From: an uncultured Eubacteriales bacterium | Lineage (GTDB): Bacteria; Bacillota; Clostridia; Lachnospirales; Anaerotignaceae | DNA: 7,415 nucleotides | Direction of reading: 5' to 3' | Assembly: GCA_902406135.1 (NCBI GenBank) | Contig: CABPCX010000087.1 | Location: 1-7,415 of the forward strand | Part shown: piece by piece, positions 4,847 through 7,415 of the stretch | Position numbering within the stretch: position 1 is the stretch's first letter | How the letters are laid out: each line of letters begins with the position of its first letter | Notes under the pieces: generated by a model | Database searches by the model: none | What the model was told of the DNA's origin: nothing | What the model saw: the letters and a program-made list of their open reading frames with translations, nothing else | Made by a program: the position numbers and the translations under genes

Positions 4847-6676
4847 TTAACCGTGTATTCTTATTTTTCTTCTAAGTCCCGGGTCAAGGACTTTCTTTCT
4901 CATTCTTATGCTTGTAGGTGTTACCTCTACATATTCATCCTCTGAAATAAATTCAAGGGACTGCTCAAGGCTCATAACAATTGGAGGTGTAAGCTTAAGA
5001 GCTTCATCAGCACTTGAAGAACGCATATTTGTAAGCTGTTTTTTCTTACATACGTTTACGTCAAGGTCATCAGCCCTTGAGTTTCTACCTACTATCATAC
5101 CTGTATAAACCTTTGTACCGGCTGTGATGAAAAGGTCACCTCTGTCCTGGGCATTGAAAAGTCCGTATGCAACAGCCTCTCCGCTTTCAAATGCTACAAG
5201 TGAACCCATTGATCTTGTGGGGATATCTCCTTTATAGGGCTGGTATCCGTCAAATATAGTATTCATAATACCGTTTCCCTTTGTATCTGTAAGGAGTTCA
5301 TTCTTATATCCGATAAGACCTCTTGAAGGTATTGAGAATTCAACTCTTGTATATCCGCCGTTGGCTGAAGGTGTCATATTTGTCATCTCACCTTTACGGC
5401 TTCCCAGCTTTTCTATTACATTACCTACAAATTCCTCAGGAACATCGATTATTACCTGTTCCATGGGCTCGCATTTCTTGCCGTCTATTTCTTTGAAAAG
5501 AACTTCGGGCTTTGAAACAAGGAATTCATAGCCTTCTCTTCTCATGGTCTCGATGAGTATTGAAAGATGGAGTTCTCCTCTTCCGCTTACCTTAAATGTT
5601 TCTGTTGTATCAGTATCCTCTACTCTAAGGCTTACGTCTGTGTTAAGCTCTCTGTAAAGTCTGTCTCTGAGGTGTCTTGATGTAACAAACTTTCCTTCTT
5701 GTCCTGCGAAAGGTCCGTCATTTACACTGAAGTTGATGCTGATTGTAGGGTCTTCTATCTTAACAAAAGGAAGAGCTTCAGGTTTAAGGGGTGAGCAGAT
5801 AGTGTCACCGATGCTTATGTCAGCAATACCTGATATGGCAACTATTGAACCGTATTTTGCTTCCTTTACTTCAACCTTCTGAAGTCCTTCAAATTCATAG
5901 AGCTTGCTTATTTTAACTCTCTGTTTGTATTCAGGGTTGTGGATGTTAAGAAGAAGAACATCATCGTTTACGTGAAGTGTTCCCGTTTCTATCTTTCCTA
6001 TACCTATTCTTCCTACATATTCACTATAATCTATTGTTGATATAAGTGCCTGAACAGGTTCTTCCTCGTCACCTTCGGGTGCGGGGATGTGATTTATAAT
6101 AGTCTCAAAAAGGTCCTTCATGCTGTCATTCTGGTGCATGGGGTCAAGGGATGATGTTCCCTTTCTTGCTGATGCGAATACAAAGGGTGAGTCAAGCTGT
6201 TTTTCGTTGGCATCAAGGTCCATAAAGAGCTCAAGTACTTCATCAACAACTTCTTCGGGTCTTGCCTCGAATCTGTCAATCTTGTTTACGCATACAACAA
6301 CGGGAAGGTCCAGGTCAAGGGCCTTCTTAAGAACGAATTTTGTCTGGGGCATAGGTCCTTCAAAGGCGTCTACAACAAGTACAACACCGTTTACCATCTT
6401 AAGAACACGTTCAACCTCGCCTCCGAAGTCAGCATGTCCGGGTGTATCGATAATATTGATTTTAATGTCTCCATAGTGTACGGAAGTATTTTTTGAAAGG
6501 ATTGTTATTCCTCTTTCCCTTTCAATATCTCCTGAGTCCATTACTCTTTCCTGTACTACCTGGTTTGTTCTGAATGTTCCGCTCTGTTTAAGAAGCTCGT
6601 CCACAAGGGTAGTCTTGCCGTGGTCTACATGGGCAATTATCGCTATATTTCTTATATCTTCTCTTGATTTTCTCAT
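4847..6676 (-). CDS. typA: Translational GTPase TypA/BipA
   Basis: TypA (BipA) is an EF-G-like GTPase that binds the 70S ribosome and supports 50S assembly, mainly under cold and other stress. The 609-residue length is standard. The G domain shows G1 AHVDHGKT (15-22), G2 RGITI with Thr58, G3 DTPGH (77-81, with catalytic His81), G4 NKID (131-134) and G5 SAR (169-171). After it come a beta-barrel domain (about 205-300), EF-G III- and V-like domains (RGELHLSILIETMRREGYE, then EPMEQVIIDVPEEF), and the BipA-specific C-terminal domain (RGLIGYKNELLTDTKGNGIMN, YGLFNAQDRG, NMRSSSADEALKLTPP). The ATG at 6674-6676 has AAGGAG eight bases upstream. A promoter candidate is at 6726-6754. The cold-shock gene lies immediately upstream on the same strand, separated by two terminators. 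BipA and Csp both relate to cold growth, but linked regulation is not shown. Confidence 0.97.
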   Translation of the reverse strand: MRKSREDIRNIAIIAHVDHGKTTLVDELLKQSGTFRTNQVVQERVMDSGDIERERGITILSKNTSVHYGDIKINIIDTPGHADFGGEVERVLKMVNGVVLVVDAFEGPMPQTKFVLKKALDLDLPVVVCVNKIDRFEARPEEVVDEVLELFMDLDANEKQLDSPFVFASARKGTSSLDPMHQNDSMKDLFETIINHIPAPEGDEEEPVQALISTIDYSEYVGRIGIGKIETGTLHVNDDVLLLNIHNPEYKQRVKISKLYEFEGLQKVEVKEAKYGSIVAISGIADISIGDTICSPLKPEALPFVKIEDPTISINFSVNDGPFAGQEGKFVTSRHLRDRLYRELNTDVSLRVEDTDTTETFKVSGRGELHLSILIETMRREGYEFLVSKPEVLFKEIDGKKCEPMEQVIIDVPEEFVGNVIEKLGSRKGEMTNMTPSANGGYTRVEFSIPSRGLIGYKNELLTDTKGNGIMNTIFDGYQPYKGDIPTRSMGSLVAFESGEAVAYGLFNAQDRGDLFITAGTKVYTGMIVGRNSRADDLDVNVCKKKQLTNMRSSSADEALKLTPPIVMSLEQSLEFISEDEYVEVTPTSIRMRKKVLDPGLRRKIRIHG

Positions 6677-6725
6677 TTATGCTGCTCCTTCAAATGTCAA
6701 TTTAGCCATAATATCTAACTGAATT

Positions 6726-6754
6726 ATTTTATCATAATCAAAAACCCATTACAA
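6726..6754 (-). promoter_or_regulatory. Probable typA promoter
   Basis: On the minus strand TTGTAA (6749-6754) and TAAAAT (6726-6731) are separated by exactly 17 bases. The predicted start near 6719 gives a leader of roughly 43 bases before the typA ATG, with AAGGAG at 6685-6690. The hexamers match the sigma-A consensus at 4/6 and 5/6 positions. Confidence 0.5.
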
Positions 6755-6769
6755 TAATCATCTAGCCAA

Positions 6770-6806
6770 ACTTCGGGCTCTGAACGCCCTAGAAGTGTGT
6801 TTTTTG
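6770..6806 (+). other. Hairpin with plus-strand T-tract, no obvious plus-strand gene
   Basis: ACTTC (6770-6774) pairs with GAAGT (6792-6796) and GGGC (6775-6778) with GCCC (6786-6789), leaving a 2-base bulge and a 7-base loop. On the plus strand it is followed by GTGTTTTTTG, terminator-like. Both flanking genes are on the minus strand, so it has no clear client. It could end a short antisense RNA, insulate the region, or simply be part of the csp-typA spacer. Confidence 0.45.
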
Positions 6807-6809
6807 CAC

Positions 6810-6840
6810 AAAAAAACACCCCTCATACCTGAGAGGTGTT
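6810..6840 (-). terminator. Strong distal terminator of the cold-shock gene
   Basis: AACACCCCTCA (6815-6825) and TGAGAGGTGTT (6830-6840) pair over 11 bases with one G-U, closed by a 4-base loop. On the minus strand the stem runs straight into a T run (complement of A 6810-6816). It lies about 65 bases after the csp stop codon and separates csp from typA. Confidence 0.9.
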
Positions 6841-6866
6841 TGCATAACCTGTTAATATATATATTC

Positions 6867-6888
6867 AAAAAACCTGTTTTCACAGTTT
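6867..6888 (-). terminator. Proximal terminator of the cold-shock gene
   Basis: On the minus strand AAACTGT (6882-6888) pairs with ACAGGTTT (6870-6877) with one bulged base, capped by a GAAA tetraloop, then TTTTTTG. It begins 18 bases after the csp stop codon and forms a tandem pair with the stronger hairpin at 6810-6840. Confidence 0.6.
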
Positions 6889-6905
6889 GGATACTAATAC
6901 TAAGA

Positions 6906-7106
6906 TTAAGCCTTAACTACGTTTGCAGCCTGAGGTCCTTTAGCGCCCTGTACTACTTCGAATTCAACTTCCTGTCCTTCTTCAAGAGTTTTGTAACCCT
7001 CTGACTGGATAGCTGAGAAATGTACAAATACGTCGTCCTCGCCGGGTACGGAAATAAAACCGAAACCTTTTTCTGCATTGAACCATTTTACTGTACCTTT
7101 TTTCAT
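6906..7106 (-). CDS. Cold-shock protein (CspA/CspB family)
   Basis: This is a 66-residue single cold-shock domain protein that binds single-stranded RNA and DNA and keeps mRNA unstructured, in the cytosol. The five-strand OB fold is complete: [18 protein letters not shown] (1-18) contains RNP1 (KGFGFI, 13-18), and VFVHF (26-30) is RNP2, followed by the usual [21 protein letters not shown] and a C-terminal GPQAANV. All the aromatic RNA-contact positions (W8, F15, F17, F27, H29, F30) are present. The ATG has AGGAGG (7116-7121) nine bases upstream. The gene has a near-consensus promoter, a leader of about 70 bases with a stable hairpin, and two tandem terminators, so it is an independent, probably abundant transcript. 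Bacteria usually carry several csp paralogues, so a specific symbol (cspA, B, C or D) is not assigned. Confidence 0.96.
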   Translation of the reverse strand: MKKGTVKWFNAEKGFGFISVPGEDDVFVHFSAIQSEGYKTLEEGQEVEFEVVQGAKGPQAANVVKA

Positions 7107-7130
7107 TCTTTGAGTCCTCCTACTAAAAGT

Positions 7131-7164
7131 AAATAAAACACCGCAAACCTTTTATGGCTTGCGG
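7131..7164 (-). promoter_or_regulatory. Terminator-like hairpin inside the csp 5' leader
   Basis: CCGCAAACC (7141-7149) and GGCTTGCGG (7156-7164) pair over 9 bases with one G-U around a 6-base loop. On the minus strand the hairpin is followed by TGTTTTATTT. It lies between the csp promoter and the ribosome binding site, so it falls within the csp leader RNA, beginning about 15 bases after the predicted start. The loop ATAAAA is complementary to the following TTTTAT, giving a possible alternative fold. It may be an attenuator, a temperature-responsive or stabilising 5' structure, or a displaced terminator for rnhA read-through. Confidence 0.6.
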
Positions 7165-7185
7165 CCGTAAAAATGTTACATATGA

Positions 7186-7214
7186 AGAATAGCATACTTT
7201 GGAAATGGTGTCAA
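7186..7214 (-). promoter_or_regulatory. Strong promoter for the cold-shock gene, extended -10
   Basis: On the minus strand a perfect TTGACA (7209-7214) is followed after exactly 17 bases by TATTCT (7186-7191), with TGC directly before it, giving an extended -10. The predicted start is near 7179. This is the best sigma-A-type promoter in the window. Confidence 0.8.
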
Positions 7215-7216
7215 TA

Positions 7217-7242
7217 AATATTTGGCTGTTTTGCCGATATTT
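7217..7242. other. Weak hairpin between rnhA and the csp promoter
   Basis: AATATTTGGC and GCCGATATTT pair through GGC/GCC plus AT pairs, with a small internal mismatch and a 6-base loop. It lies about 37 bases after the rnhA stop codon and just upstream of the csp -35. The U-rich side on the minus strand is short, so it is at best a weak rnhA terminator. Confidence 0.3.
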
Positions 7243-7278
7243 TTCCAGTTTTTAACAGACACTATGTGACACATTTAA

Positions 7279-7415
7279 TCAATCTGCACCATAATTTTTG
7301 TCTTCCATTAAAATTCCGCTTTCAATCGCAGTTCTCGCCAAAAGGTCGCATCTTTCATTTTCTATGTTATCTGCGTGGCCTTTTACCCATATAAATTTCA
7401 CTTCATGCATATCAA
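7279..7415 (-). CDS. rnhA: Ribonuclease HI, C-terminal part (N-terminus outside window)
   Basis: The visible 44 residues end the gene at a TGA (7279-7281) and read [20 protein letters not shown], then [10 protein letters not shown] and a short acidic tail ending YGAD. The VKGHAxxxENERCDxLA block is the conserved C-terminal motif of RNase HI, which cuts the RNA strand of RNA-DNA hybrids in the cytosol. The His of KGHA and the Asp of RCD, ten residues apart, correspond to E. coli His124 and Asp134. The other catalytic acids lie beyond the window. The next gene, csp, has its own promoter, so they are probably not an operon. Whether the protein carries an N-terminal hybrid-binding domain, as some clostridial RNases H do, cannot be seen. 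Confidence 0.92.
   Translation of the reverse strand, partial: DMHEVKFIWVKGHADNIENERCDLLARTAIESGILMEDKNYGAD

Noticed and set aside
4814..4858. 7-bp inverted repeat (ATACACG / CGTGTAT) spanning the typA stop codon
   Set aside because: It is short, with a long loop and no U-tract; the hairpin at 4763-4790 is a better termination candidate.
1..7415. CRISPR arrays, insertion sequences, integrase or phage genes, toxin-antitoxin pairs
   Set aside because: No regularly spaced direct repeats, transposase or integrase motifs, terminal inverted repeats or paired small ORFs were found. Every long coding region is assigned to a known family.

Overview
The window looks like chromosomal DNA of a low-GC Gram-positive bacterium, most likely a member of the Clostridia (Bacillota). 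The reasons are strong GGAGG-type ribosome binding sites, frequent ATA and AGA codons, U-tailed hairpin terminators, and a gene set (TIGR04086 membrane protein, YtgP/SpoVB-type flippase, single-domain ProC, TypA, small Csp, RNase HI) typical of that group. The genus cannot be named from the sequence.

Layout, left to right: (1) the 5' part of a TIGR04086/DUF3792 membrane protein gene (minus, runs off the left edge); (2) a PHP-domain phosphoesterase (minus); (3) proC, pyrroline-5-carboxylate reductase, divergent from the PHP gene and the only plus-strand gene; (4) a terminator that appears to work in both directions, then a chloramphenicol-acetyltransferase-like gene (minus); (5) a lipid II/polysaccharide flippase of the MATE/MurJ superfamily (minus); (6) typA/bipA, a ribosome-associated GTPase (minus); (7) a cold-shock protein gene with its own strong promoter, a structured leader and two tandem terminators (minus); (8) the 3' end of an RNase HI gene (minus, runs off the right edge). 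No gap between genes exceeds 300 bases; the intergenic regions carry mainly promoters, hairpins and terminators.

Most genes are ordinary housekeeping genes with their own control signals rather than one operon. The notable part is the leader of the acetyltransferase-like gene (about 2843-2976, minus strand). It holds a previously unannotated 12-codon ORF with its own ribosome binding site (MKLGLAVSPYKA). The last codons of this ORF form one arm of alternative hairpins, and a further hairpin buries the acetyltransferase Shine-Dalgarno sequence. This has the architecture of a translational attenuator, as known for inducible cat and erm genes. The pairings are directly visible; the inducer and the direction of the response are inference. 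A second point of interest is a terminator-like hairpin between the csp promoter and its start codon.
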